A stretch of DNA of 64,000 bases. Source: Xenopus tropicalis. Taxonomy: Eukaryota > Chordata > Amphibia > Anura > Pipidae. The notes beneath the pieces are model-generated. The model made no database searches. It worked only from the letters and a program-made list of their open reading frames with translations, and was not told where the DNA came from. The DNA lies in NCBI RefSeq assembly GCF_000004195.4, contig NC_030679.2, positions 143,848,039 to 143,912,038 of the forward strand, written 5' to 3'. The position numbers and the translations under genes are program-made. Below are positions 23,854 to 35,495 of this stretch, piece after piece. Each line of letters opens with the position of its first letter. Position 1 is the stretch's first letter.

Positions 23854-23859
23854 TTTATT
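23854..23859 (-). terminator. Candidate trappc14 poly(A) signal
   Basis: TTTATT on the + strand reads AATAAA on the minus strand, about 830 bases after the trappc14 stop codon. A + strand AATAAA nearby makes the assignment tentative. Confidence 0.4.
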
Positions 23860-24688
23860 AAAACATAAAGTGCGCGGCCGTAACACAGGGCAACACATAA
23901 GAAACAACATATAAAAACTTATAAAACTCCCAGTGTCTGCGGTTTGTGGGTCACAGAAAGCGCTCAAGTATCGGCAGGAAAGGTGGAGTGGTCAAGTGCG
24001 GGGGGGTGGGGGGCTCCTCTGCCCCCCGATATTGGCAAATGGTACAATACGTGCAGCAGTAATTCAAGTTTCAGGCGAGGATATTCCAGTTACAGCCCAA
24101 TATATATATATATATAATATCAGTAACTCGACCCGGTGCGACAGGAGCGACGTGGCCCCCCACTTTCCATAATAAGGATTATTCAGTAGTCATTGTAATA
24201 GGGGGGTGTATCCTTTGGTCACGGACATAAATACCTTTACTTACCCCCCTATGTCTATTATTACAGCAGGACAGTGGCCAATGACTCAGGGGCATTATCC
24301 TATGTATGGTGGGCGGGTATTATCCTATGTATGGCAGCTCCCACCGAGTGATCCTGAGCATCGGCCTTTCCATCTCTTCTTATAAATTAAAATACTTGAA
24401 CCTCTTTTGGTTACGTACCCAATGAAATGTCAAAAAATGTAAACATTATTATGGAAAGGAAAGAAAAAAATAGCTTGTAAGAGAAAGGGGGAGTGGCCAA
24501 GGGTTGGGCTAACAGCAGCCCCGCCTCCCTTTCTCTTATTCCCCCGGTGTATACATCAGTAGTATATAAGAATCCCGACTGCTGGCCCATCCTCCTCCTC
24601 AGTCCTAGGTGCCCCAGTCCGTACCCCAAATTCTCTGTTCCAGTCCGGTCTCCCATTGGCTCGTCTCCGCCCCGGTGAATGCTGGGTG

Positions 24689-27600
24689 TCACTGAACGGG
24701 GTGCACGACTAGTACCTTGCATTGGCGTTTTGCAATTTTATCCAATGACAGCGCTGCTCTCTCTGGGGGCAGATAGAGGGGTCTGCCCAGGGGGGAACCT
24801 ACCGGGGGCGTTATTGCACGGCGCTCCATTACACTGCCAGTCCTATGGGGGCAAAGACACAAACTGTTAGTATGATGTAGACAGAGCTATTCTAACACAA
24901 TTTGCAATTGGTCTTCATTTTTTATTATTGGTTGTATTGTTTTACTTTTTATTCAACGGCTCTCCAGTTTGGAATTTCAGCAGCTATCTGGTTGCTAGGG
25001 TCCAATTTACCTTAGTAACCAGGGAGTGGTTTTAGAGAGTGAGTGCAAATAAAGATAAGATAATAAAAAGTAACAATAGAAGAAGGCGGCAAATAATTGA
25101 AAAACCATAAAAGATAAAAAAAAAATAAAGACCAATTGAAAAGTTGCTTTAGAATTGGCCGTTCTATAAGATACTGAGTTTGGATTGGCCCCTTAATATC
25201 TCACCGAATCAGCTGACCGCGGGTAGGCTGCTGGTGAGAGAAGGACTGGGACCGTCCCAGAACCCCGCTCTGCTGCTGCCTCTCCAGATCCCTGAGGGCT
25301 GGGCTGCTGGGGCTGCTCCGACGGGACACGGGCCGGGCGTCTGGGGGGGGCTGGGAGGCACTGGCAGTGAACTGAAGCTTTAACTTCATGTGTTGGCTCA
25401 GCTGATAGGGGAAAGCACAGGCGTCAGAGACAGCCCCCCAGCCATAGCCACCTCCCTGCTGTACCCCCCCCATCTCCCTGCTGTACCCCCCCATCTCCCT
25501 GCTGTACCCCCCATCTCCCTGCTGTACCCCCCCATCTCCCTGCTGTACCCCCCCATCTCCCTGCTGTACCCCCCCACCTCCCTGCTGTACCCCCCCATCT
25601 CCCTGCTGTACCCCCCCCCACCTCCCTGCTTTACCCCCCCACCTCCCTGCTGTACCCCCCCACCTCCCTGCTGTACCCCCCCATCTCCCTGCTGTACCCC
25701 CCACCTCCCTGCTGTACCCCCCCATCTCCCTGCTGTACCCCCCTCATCTCCCTGCTGTACCCCCCTCATCTCCCTGCTGTACCCCCCACCTCCCTGCTGT
25801 ACCCCCCCCAATCTCCCTGCTGTACCCCCCCATCTCCCTGCTGTACCCCCCCCATCTCCCTGCTGTACCCCCCCATCTCCCTGCTGTACCCCTTCACCTC
25901 ACTGCTGTACCCCTTCACCTCCCTGCTGTACCCCTTCACCTCCCTGCTGTACCCCCCCACCTCCCTGCTGTACCCCCATCTCACCTCGAACAGGCCAGCT
26001 CTGAGAGCCATGAACGTGACCCCCACTGTGACCGAGCTGCCCTTACGGCAAAATCCCAGGCTGTTGATTGGAGTGTGACACACCACAGCTTCCTGAACCG
26101 CTTTGGTCAAGCGCCGGTCCTCCTCTGAGGTACCCCTGCCTACGGAGAGACGGAGATACCCTTAGCCCTAACCCCTGCCTACGGAGAGACGGAGATACCC
26201 TTAGCCCTAACCCCTGCCTACGGAGAGACGGAGATACCCTCAGCTCTAACCCCTGCCTACGGAGAGACGGAGATACCCTCAGCTCTAACCCCTGCCTACG
26301 GAGAGACGGAGATACCCTCAGCTCTAACCCCTGCCTACGGAGAGACGGAGATACCCTCAGCCCTAACCCCTGCCTACGGAGATACCCTTAGCCCTAACCC
26401 CTGCCTACGGAGAGACAGAGATACCCTCAGCCCTAACCCCTGCCTACGGAGAGACGGAGATACCCTCAGCCCTAACCCCTGCCTACGGAGAGACGGAGAT
26501 ACCCTCAGCCCTAACCCCTGCCTACGGAGAGACGGAGATACCCTCAGCCCTAACCCCTGCCTACGGAGAGACGGAGATACCCTCAGCCCTAACCCCTGCC
26601 TACGGAGAGACGGAGATACCCTCAGCCCTAACCCCTGCCTACGGAGAGACGGAGATACCCTCAGCCCTACACTTCCCTGGGTGTCAGCTCCTTGCCCGAG
26701 TCACGCCTATTCTATACACTGCCCTCAGTACCCCTCTATCCAAATGGGTCAGTCCCATAATGCCTATTCTATACACTGCCCTCAGTACCCCTCTATCCAA
26801 ATGGGTCAGTCCCATAATGCCTATTCTATACACTGCCCTCAGTACCCCTCTATCCAAATGGGTCAGTCCCATAATGCCTATTCTATATACTGCCCTCGGT
26901 ACCCCTCTATCCAAATGGGTCACTACCATAATGCCTATTCTATACACTGCCCTCGGTACCCCTCTATCCAAATGGGTCAGTCCCATAATGCCTATTCTAT
27001 ACACTGCCCTCAGTACCCCTCTATCCAAATGGGTCAGTCCCATAATGCCTATTCTATACACTGCCCTCAGTACCCCTCTATCCAAATGGGTCAGTCCCAT
27101 AATGCCTATTCTATATACTGCCCTCGGTACCCCTCTATCCAAATGGGTCACTACCATAATGCCTATTCTATACACTGCCCTCGGTACCCCTCTATCCAAA
27201 TGGGTCAGTCCCATAATGCCTATTCTATACACTGCCCTCGGTACCCCTCTATCCAAATGGGTCAGTCCCATAATGCCTATTCTATACACTGCCCTCAGTA
27301 CCCCTCTATCCAAATGGGTCAGTCCCATAATGCCTATTCTATACACTGCCCTCAGTACCCCTCTATCCAAATGGGTCAGTCCCATAATGCCTATTCTATA
27401 TACTGCCCTCGGTACCCCTCTATCCAAATGGGTCACTACCATAATGCCTATTCTATACACTGCCCTCGGTACCCCTCTATCCAAATGGGTCAGTCCCATA
27501 ATGCCTATTCTATACACTGCCCTCGGTACCCCTCTATCCAAATGGGTCAGTCCCATAATGCCTATTGGGTCACTCCCATAATGCCTATTCTATACACTGC

Positions 27601-30600
27601 CCTCAGTCCCCTTCCACCCAAATCTCCTTCCTGCCAAGCTGGTTGTATCCGCCCTCTTTCCCACAATGCCTCTCACCCGCACCAGTTGTGTTGGTGTCGG
27701 GAGTCCATACGAGCCTGACGGCCAGGAAGTCCTGCAGGTCGTTGAGCAGCGTGTAGGTGACCCGGAAAGGTTTGTGCATCTGGACGGGGGAGTCACAGCA
27801 GGCAGTCATCACAAAGCGAGGCCTCTCCAGCCTGATGCTCGGGAGCCTGGGATCAGAAGAAGAAAACTGACACTTAGGCCTATGGGCATTTGTATTGTGT
27901 GGCATCTCCCAGTACCACGTGTGGGCAGTGCCGGCATTTACCAGCCCAGTAGAATTAAGCTCCCCCCCCAGACTAAGACTTTGCTCATTCCCATGCAGAA
28001 ATAACTGCCCTATTAGAAACAACAACACACCCCATGCACCAAACCCACGGCAGTTAGACTGACCCCCCCAATAATATCATTCCGCCAATAGGCAAAGCAC
28101 TGGCTCTTTCAGATCCACACTCTCATATCATTCCAGTTGGCGCCACACAGTTACCTGCTTCCTCCAAACACCTCTAATTGCTTTACCTGTAACATAAAGG
28201 AACGTGGTCCTCATACGGTTCTATATTCCAGCTGGGTCCCAGTTCATACCAGTTATTGCTCTGTGAGGCTCCAGTTTGATTGTTATTGTTACTTTTTATT
28301 AGTTATTTTTCAACTAAGGCCCTCTCCTGTTGATATATCAGTCTCTCAATCAAACCACTCCCTGGTTGCTAAGGTAATTTGGTTCCTTGCAACCAGATAC
28401 CTGCAGATGTGCAGATGGAAACAATGGGAATGCTGATAACCCTGCGCTAAAAGGTGCATTAGCTTAACCTTCATGGCAAGGGTATAGGGGAAAGCATGGG
28501 GTACGGCTGCGATATGGACTTACTTGTAATGGGTGTAAATGCCAGATGTCAGGGGTTTCGGAGTCGACCAATGAACGATAGCCACCAGGGGAACCTCCAG
28601 ACCCTGAGGAAGTGAGAGAGAGATGAGAGAGTAGCAGTGGCGTCTTTGTTACACCGGGCCCCAGGGCCGCCATCAGAAATCATGGGGCCCCTCACAACAA
28701 CATTTTCTGAGCCCCCCTCCCATCAGTACAAAGGACACACAGACATAAAAAGTATCAGGGCCCCCCCCCCCATACACAGTGCCCCCCTAATGCTATGCTG
28801 GGCAGGGCCCCAAAGACAGTGCCCCCCCCAAGTTTTCTTTGGCTTCTTCTTCAGCGGCTGCTCCGGCGACTACTGACGTCACACGTACGCACAGGGCACG
28901 ACCAATCGGATTGGGTGACTGGGCGCCTAATAGATTAAAGGGGGCCCGAGCTAGTCAGAAAACTGTATCATGGCCGGGCCCCCTTTAAAAGTGAAGATTG
29001 CCCGGGCCAGGGATGACTGTCCCCCCTGTGCCCCCCTGCAAAGAAATCTTTTAAGAGAGCCCGGCACTAACAGTCCCTCCTCCCATGCCCGCACCACTCC
29101 TAAAAAAAAAGTAGAAGAGGGTCCGAGGAGGGGGGGACTACAATACAGCAGACCCCGCAGTCCGGGCCTGCTGTATAGGTAGTTAGGCCACTGGCCACAG
29201 TCCAATTGGTCGCATAAAGGTCAAAGTTTTTTACAGTAAACACCCAACCAATCCAGTTGTCATAAGCGATATGCAGCCTTTCCCATGAGCACTCACCTCC
29301 TTAGCATCCTCGGGGGGGCGCTCACCAGCCTGGAGCTGGAACAGGAAGTTGTGCTCCTCCAGGGAGCCGAGCCTGCTGGGAAGTTGGGAGGAGGCGCTGT
29401 GCAGGCGCAGGAAGGAGGCCATGGTGATATCCCCCGACTGGTGACTAAGAGACAGGACAAGTGAGCGTGCAATCATCTCCCCCCAGGGACACCCCCTCCC
29501 CACCAATCAGAAATGGGCTCCCCCGTCCCATCTCTCACCACACGTTGTCCACCAGGAGCACGGATCCGTCGGGCATGACGGGCAGGTAATTGGCGTTGAA
29601 GTTAGGGAGGATGCGCACGTCGCAGATGCTGAGTTCATCCTGAGAAGATGTGTTGAGCACTAATTGGGGCGAGAGAGATGGGGGGGGGGGGGTGAGACAG
29701 CACATTAACCCTACCCCAACTGCCCCGCCCCTCTCTCCTCCCCGCTCACCTTTTACAGCAGTGAAGTGCTTCCCGGCCACGTTGATCTGACGGCACCTGA
29801 GGGTGGGAGGTGGGAGCACGGTGAGGAGGGTACTCACTGAGAAAGAGAGAAGGGAGAGGTCACTGAGAGGGAGGGAGGGGCATCACACAAACAGCGGATA
29901 AGGAGAAAGGGGTAAAGGGGAGGAGCCTAACCATAAACAGCTCATATGTAAAACCCTGCTTCATCTAAATAAACCATTTTCATATAAATATACTTTTTTA
30001 GCAGTATGTGCCATTGGGTAATCCTAAATAGGAAACTGCCATTTTAGGTACTAAGGGCCGCCCCCTGGGATCATAGGAGTCACAGTGCACACAAACAAGC
30101 CAAGGCACACATACATGCTAGGCCCCATCATCCAATGAATGGGCAGAGTTCTGCCTTTTACTCCCACACTACTTCCTGTTACAGTTACAGCTGCATCACT
30201 TCCTGTCAGGTGATCACGCAGCCCAGCACAAAATGGCGGCTCAAGGGAAAGGATGTAAAAGGGCAATATTTACTGATATATATATTCCAGTTTGGGGAGA
30301 TTCTTTAATAGGTCACTTAACATAATATAAACTATCTGTTGGTTACGTATTCATTCTGGGGGTGTAGTTCTCCTTTAAAGGAGGGTCCCACTAAATACTG
30401 GTCACTTGAGTGTAATATATCTCCAAACCCCACCCCCTGGTCCCACTAGACCACACCCCTAACAAGATAAAGGTAAATAATGAGCAGGAAAGGAATAGAG
30501 AGAATGAAACACTAAGGGGGGGGGGGGCAGGAAGGTAAATAATAAAGCAATATAAAGGGGGGGTCACCTTGAGCCTTAAAGGTGCCTTGTTCCTCTCGGA

Positions 30601-33130
30601 AGATTTGGCCCGGGGCTGAATTCTGTAACAAGGACCGATATCCAAAGGTTCTGACCCGCGATTGTTCTGTGTCCCGTTTCCACACTGTCACCACTATCTG
30701 CCACACAGACACAGTGCAATTAGTATTAGTAACTAATATCTGCCCCTCCGGCCTGCGGCTGAGTATTGTCTCATCATCAGGGGGTCACTGACCCCAGCAA
30801 CCAGAATTCAGATGAACTATAAGGTTACAGCTATATTCTGTATTCTCCTATTCAGCCCCTGCGATAGCCATCTTAATTTTTCATTTCAATACGGCTTCCT
30901 GGTTGCTATGGTACTTAACCACTAGCGACATATGACAGTTTAGATTCCAAGCCTGATAAAAAAAAACCTCTGGTGCTTACTTTGGCTTTGACTGTCCCAG
31001 GTGGGAGACGATCTAAAGAGACAGACAGGGGGAAGATAACCTCATCGCTGGAGACCACGGGATCTGTAACAGGAGTCTGTTTGGAGAAAGATGCCAAGAA
31101 CTTAGTGTGGACATACAGCTGGGGGGGCTATGACAGCTGGGAGGGTAGGAGTCCTGCCAGATGTGAGGTTGAAGGGGGCTGGGAGCCCTGACAGTTGGGG
31201 TTGAAGGGGGCTGGGAGCCCTGACAGTTGGGGTTGAAGGGGGCTGGGAGCCCTGACAGTTGGGGTTGAAGGGGGCTGGGAGCCCTGACAGTTGGGGTTGA
31301 AGGGGGCTGGGAGCCCTGACAGTTGGGGTTGAAGGGGGCTGGGAGTTTTGACAGCACAGGGGGTGTCAATGATACCTGGGGAGGTGTCAGGCAGAGGCAA
31401 AGGGGCGGGAAGTTGGGAGCACCAATAGCTGGGGGGAAATGGGGGGGGCCCGGACAACTTTGGGGTAGGATTCAGATTACTGATAGTAGGAGGGTTGGAA
31501 TGAGCCCTGACGGCTGTGGAGAAACAAGTGTGATAGATGGGTTATATGGTGTGTAGGCACTGACAGCATGGGGGATAGGAAGCTGGGGGAGAGGGGTGGG
31601 GGCAGTGACAGCTGGGGGAGAGAGTGACAGCTGGGGGAGAGGGGGGAGCAGTGACAGCTGGGGGAGAGAGGTTGGGGCAGTGACAGCCAGGAGAGAGGGG
31701 TGGGGGCAGTGACAGCTGGGGGAGAGAGGTTGGGGCAGTGACAGCCGGGAGAGAGGGGTGGGGGCAGTGACAGCTGGGGGAGAAGGGTGGGGGCAGTGAC
31801 AGCTGGGGGAAAGGGGTGATAGCTGGGGGAGAGGGGGGAAGTTCTAATAGCAGAGGAGGGAGGGGCCTGACAGCTGGGGGAGAGGGGGGAGCAGTGACAG
31901 CTGGGGGAGAGGGGGGAGCAGTGACAGCTGGGGGAGAGGGGGGAGCAGTGACAGCTGGGGGAGAGGGGTGACAGCTGGGGGAGAGGGGGGAAGTTCTAAT
32001 AGCAGAGGAGGGAGGGGCCTGACAGCTGGGGGAGAGGAGTGGGGGCAGTGACAGCTGGGGGAGAGGGGGGAGCAGTGACAGCTGGGGGAGAGGGGGAGCA
32101 GTGACAGCTGGGGGAGAGGGGGGAGCAGTGACAGCTGGGGGAGAGGGGGGAGCAGTGACAGCTGGGGGAGGGGGGGAGCAGTGACAGCTGGGGGAGAGGG
32201 GTGGGGGCAATGACAGCTGGGGGAGAGGGGTGGGGCAGTGACAGCTGGGGGAGAGGGGGGAGCAGTGACAGCTGGGGGAGAGGGGTGGGGGCAATGACAG
32301 CTGGGGGAGAGGGGTGGGGGCAATGACAGCTGGGGGAGAGGGGTGACAGCTGGGGGGGAGAGGGGTGACAGCTGGGGGGGAGAGGGGTGACAGCTGGGGG
32401 GGAGAGGGGTGACAGCTGGGGGGGAGAGGGGTGACAGCTGGGAGGGAGAAGGGTGACAGCTGGGGGGGAGAGGGGTGACAGCTGGGGGGGGAGGGGTGAC
32501 AGCTGGGAGGGAGAAGGGTGACAGCTGGGGGGGAGAGGGGTGACAGCTGGGGGGGGAGGGGTGACAGCTGGGGGAGAGGGGGTGACAGCTGGGGGAGAGG
32601 GGTGACAGCTGGGGGGAGAAGGGTGACAGCTGGGGGGGAGGGGTGACAGTTGGGGGAGAAAGCGCTGACAGCTGGGGGGACCATAAGGTAGAAGTGAGGG
32701 GCAGCCCAGGATACGGTGTAATTACCCCAGAGGGCGCTGCCCCAGGCGGGGGCTGTTGCTGGCTCACAATAGCCTTACACCCCCGGTACCCGGCCGGGCT
32801 CTCCTCACTCTCCTCTTCCTCCTCCTCCGCTTCCTCCTCCCCGGGACACACACTGGCCAAGGCCGAAAGAGAAGCCGCCAGCGGGGCCCACGAAAAGGCC
32901 TCAGACCCCGGACTTTCCTGAGAAGCCTCCCCCACCGCAGAGGCCTCTGTCCCCGCCCTTTCCTGGGGCCTCTCCCCGGCGCTCCGGAGCCGCAGTACCA
33001 GCAGGAAGCGCAGCGTCTCCCCGAGGTACAGGTGGTTCCGCCGGGGTAATGCCCGGTACCGAACCGGCAGATCTGAGGGCAGGAGGGGGCAGGCCGGGAA
33101 GATCATCGAGTAGTCGCACTGCGACTCCAT
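24689..33130 (-). CDS. trappc14: TRAPPC14 (C7orf43/MAP11), eleven coding exons
   Basis: Exons in transcript order: 33130-32726, 31076-30981, 30697-30568, 29836-29750, 29659-29539, 29444-29297, 28603-28524, 27846-27677, 26124-25985, 25401-25205, 24842-24689 (stop 24689-24691). All junctions are GT-AG, phases agree, and the sum is 1728 nt (575 residues; human is about 580). Family segments: MESQCDYSM at the start, RYRALPRRNHLYLGET, SSDEVIFPLSVSLDRLPPG, ILPNFNANYLPVMPDGSV, RSQSFSHQQP and a C-terminal LDKIAKRQCKVLVV. TRAPPC14 is a metazoan TRAPPII subunit that helps deliver Rabin8 vesicles for ciliogenesis and also associates with microtubules. Residues about 98-111 are an acidic Glu run where human is, from memory, Gly-rich. 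An in-frame ATG at 33226 would add 32 residues; I chose MESQ by similarity. Introns 1, 8 and 9 are mostly minisatellite. Confidence 0.96.
24885..25175. mobile_element. MITE-like repeat in trappc14 intron 10
   Basis: The most complete CAATTGGTCTTCAT family copy here: ACAATTTGCAATTGGTCTTC at one end and GACCAATTGAAAAGTTGC at the other form inverted ends. The interior carries GGTTGCTAGGGT and CTTAGTAACCAGGG. It lies wholly between exons 10 and 11. Confidence 0.7.
25441..25980 (+). repeat. About 20-bp minisatellite filling trappc14 intron 9
   Basis: About 27 units of CTCCCTGCTGTACCCCCCAT with a variable C-run. It stops a few bases from the exon 9 donor (GTGAGA read on the minus strand), so intron 9 is essentially all repeat. 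Confidence 0.94.
26130..26675 (+). repeat. 39-bp minisatellite in trappc14 intron 8
   Basis: About 14 units containing CCCTGCCTACGGAGAGACGG and AGATACCCTCAGCCCTAA. One unit near 26380 lacks the GAGACGGA step. The array begins directly beside exon 9. Confidence 0.94.
26690..27610 (+). repeat. 57-bp minisatellite in trappc14 intron 8
   Basis: About 16 units containing GCCTATTCTATACACTGCCC and CCTCTATCCAAATGGGTCAG. Variants TATATACTGCCCTCGG and GGGTCACTACC recur together at about 26885, 27115 and 27405, implying a superperiod of 4 to 5 units. Open frames on both strands reflect the 57-bp length. Confidence 0.95.
28662..29040 (+). mobile_element. hAT-like element, copy 3, short, in trappc14 intron 6
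   Basis: Starts CAGGGCCGCCATCAGAAATC like copies 1 and 2 and keeps their subterminal regions (GGCCGGGCCCCCTTTAAAAG), with only one or two ATACACAGTGCCCCC units between. The right terminus is degraded near 29040 and no target duplication is visible. Confidence 0.75.
31183..31345 (-). repeat. 33-bp tandem repeat in trappc14 intron 1
   Basis: Five units containing GGTTGAAGGGGGCTGGGAGC and CCTGACAGTTGGG, starting about 100 bases upstream of exon 2. Confidence 0.9.
31560..32670 (-). repeat. G-rich minisatellite in trappc14 intron 1
   Basis: About 40 units of 23-30 bp built on GTGACAGCTGGGGGAGAGG. A block with AAGTTCTAATAGCAGAGG occurs near 31840 and 31990, indicating duplication of about 150 bp. 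The minus (transcribed) strand is C-rich and has long stop-free frames joining exon 1, which I treat as repeat artefact because a good donor (GTAATT) ends exon 1 at 32726. Confidence 0.93.
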
Positions 33131-33205
33131 AATGGCACCGCTCAGGGGAGAGCAAGGGAGCGCCGAGCCGGGAGTAGGGAGGGAAGGAACGCCGAGTGAG
33201 GGAGT

Positions 33206-33292
33206 GTCACCTAGCAACAAGGCCACTGCAGCAAATCCCGTAACCTAGCAACCGGGGTACCACTGCAGGATGCTGCCTTGTGACCTGGCAAC
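33206..33292 (-). promoter_or_regulatory. Triple RFX X-box cluster upstream of trappc14
   Basis: Three 13-base matches to the RFX X-box pattern (GTNRCC, spacer, RGCAAC) lie 76-162 bases upstream of the trappc14 ATG: GTCACCTAGCAAC at 33206-33218, GTAACCTAGCAAC at 33240-33252 and GTGACCTGGCAAC at 33280-33292. Each begins a diverged unit of about 34-40 bp that also has CACTGCAG or GGTGCAG. RFX factors drive ciliary genes and TRAPPC14 acts in ciliogenesis, so the match is functionally plausible. Binding is not shown. Confidence 0.65.
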
Positions 33293-33524
33293 TTGGGCAC
33301 CGGTGCAGTCAGCATCATGGGCAATAACCTTCTTCTCTGATATATGGCAGAACCATTGGCCCAGGCAGGAATAGTGAGGGTTATAAGCACATAATGGGTT
33401 GGGTCATTTCCCTATGGGACCAAACTGTAAATTGTATCCTTATAAACTGTGCTTAGTTATGTCATCGGTTATAAACGGAGCTTAGTGATGTCATTTCTGT
33501 CACATGACTCACTAACACTTGTGT

Positions 33525-34040
33525 ATTATAGTAAATAAACTACCCCCTGTTGTAAAATATGAGGATATTAGAGGTCATCTCGGAGTTCCATGACCTGTAT
33601 TATATGGTCATGGAACTCCTCGGGGACTTATAATATCCCTATATGTTACAATAGGGGGTACTTTATTCACTATATATTATAAGGAACTCCTCGGGGGCTT
33701 ATAATATCCCTATATGTTACAATAGGGGGTACTTTATTCACTATATATTATAAGGAACTCCTCGGGGACTTATAATATCCCTATATGTTACAATAGGGGG
33801 CACTTTATTCACTATATATTATAAGGAACTCCTCTGTGACTTATAATATCCCTATATGTTACAATAGGGGGCACTTTATTCACTATATATTATAAGGAAC
33901 TCCTCTGTGACTTATAATATCCCTATATGTTACAATAGGGGGCACTTTATTCACTATATATTATAAGGAACTCCTCTGTGACTATAATATCCCTATATGT
34001 TACAATAGGGGGCACTTTATTCACTATATATATATATAGA
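33525..34040. repeat. Foldback MITE with tandemly amplified right arm, about 71 bp units
   Basis: From about 33530 to 33670 the sequence is an imperfect palindrome of about 65-base arms around 33582-33619, where GGAGTTCCATGACC and GGTCATGGAACTCC pair. The right arm (AGGAACTCCTCGGGGACTTA, CAATAGGGGGTACTTTATTC) is then repeated about six times to 34030, ending in a (TA) run and GATA units. Confidence 0.85.
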
Positions 34041-34377
34041 TAGATATAGATATTTAACTTCCCCTTTATTGCTACCAAAAATGTATTCTCCTTTGGGACG
34101 TTCCTTGCCCTGCTCCAAGGTCTCAGTCTATAGGGAATCCCCCTAACTCTCCTATACAGACCCCTCACTTGTATTTAAAGTTCTTCCCCTGTTAAGCGGT
34201 CTTTCTGCCCCACAGCAATGCCCCCCTTTAGTGGTTCTGGGCATATGCTGATAGCTTCTAGAGAGGAATTTGCCCCAGCTGGTTTTCTAAATGCCACTGC
34301 CTGAAGTTTACTTTAACCATCCTTTTTAATTGTATATGTCAGTGATTTGCTGCTCAGTGTTTGTAAATGGTCACAAT

Positions 34378-35212
34378 GGGCCATAAGCTAGTAACATGGG
34401 CACTGATGAGGTTGATGGGCCATAAGCTAGTAACATGGGCACTGATGAGGTTGATGGGCAATAAGCTAGTAACATGGGCACTGATGAGGTTGATGGGCCA
34501 TAAGCTAGTAACATGGGCACTGATGAGGTTGATGGGCCATAAGCTAGTAACATGGGCACTGATGAGGTTGATGGGCCATAAGCTAGTAACATGGGCACTG
34601 ATGAGGTTGATGGGCCATAAGCTAGTAACATGGGCACTGAGAGGTTGATGGCCATAAGCTAGTAACATGGGCACTGATGAGGTTGATGGGCCATAAGCTA
34701 GTAACATGGGCACTGATGAGGTTGATGGGCCATAAGCTAGTAACATGGGCACTGATGAGGTCGATGGGCCATAACCTAGTAACATGGGCACTGATGAGGT
34801 TGATGGGCCATAACCTAGTAACATGGGCACTGATGAGGTCGATGGGCCATAAGCTAGTAACATGGGCACTGATGAGGTTGATGGGCCATAAGCTAGTAAC
34901 ATGGGCACTGATGAGGTTGATGGGCCATAAGCTAGTAACATGGGCACTGATGAGGTTGATGGTCCATAAGCTAGTAACATGGGCACTGATGAGGTTGATG
35001 GTCCATAAGCTAGTAACATGGGCACTGATGAGGTTGATGAGCCATAAGCTAGTAACATGGGCACTGATGAGGTTGATGAGCCATAAGCTAGTAACATGGG
35101 CACTGATGAGGTTGATGGGCCATAAGCTAGTAACATGGGCACTGATGAGGTTGATGAGCCATAAGCTAGTAACATGGGCACTGATGAGGTTGATGAGCCA
35201 TAACCTAGTAAC
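34378..35212 (+). repeat. 39-bp minisatellite
   Basis: About 21 units containing GGTTGATGGGCCATAAGCTA and GTAACATGGGCACTGATGA; stop-free on both strands because 39 is divisible by three. It passes directly into a related 40-bp array. Confidence 0.95.
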
Positions 35213-35495
35213 ATAGGGATCAATGCAGGCCAATGGGCCATAACCTAGTAACATAGGGATCAATGCAGGCCAATGGGCCATAACCTAGTAACATAGGGAT
35301 CAATGCAGGCCAATGGGCCATAACCTAGTAACATAGGGATCAATGCAGGCCAATGGGCCATAACCTAGTAACATAGGGATCAATGCAGGCCAATGGGCCA
35401 TAACCTAGTAACATAGGGATCAATGCAGGCCAATGGGCCATAACCTAGTAACATAGGGATCAATGCAGGCCAATGGGCCATAACCTAGTAACACA
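35205..35495 (+). repeat. 40-bp minisatellite, related to the preceding array
   Basis: Seven nearly identical units containing CCAATGGGCCATAACCTAGT and AACATAGGGATCAATGCAGG. The shared core CCATAA-CTAGTAACAT shows a common origin with the 39-bp array at 34378-35212. Confidence 0.95.

Noticed and set aside
26681..27718. 345-codon frame with tyrosine- and proline-rich 19-residue repeats
   Set aside because: It is the 57-bp intron 8 minisatellite of trappc14, on the strand opposite to the gene.
31542..33226. TRAPPC14 exon 1 extending as a proline-rich protein of several hundred residues through the intron
   Set aside because: A clean GTAATT donor at 32725 joins in phase to exon 2, which continues the family sequence; the proline-rich extension is the C-rich strand of the intron minisatellite.
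34354..35281. Repeat protein of about 295 codons on the minus strand
   Set aside because: A translation of the 39-bp array and the adjoining 40-bp array; the frame breaks where the unit length changes.
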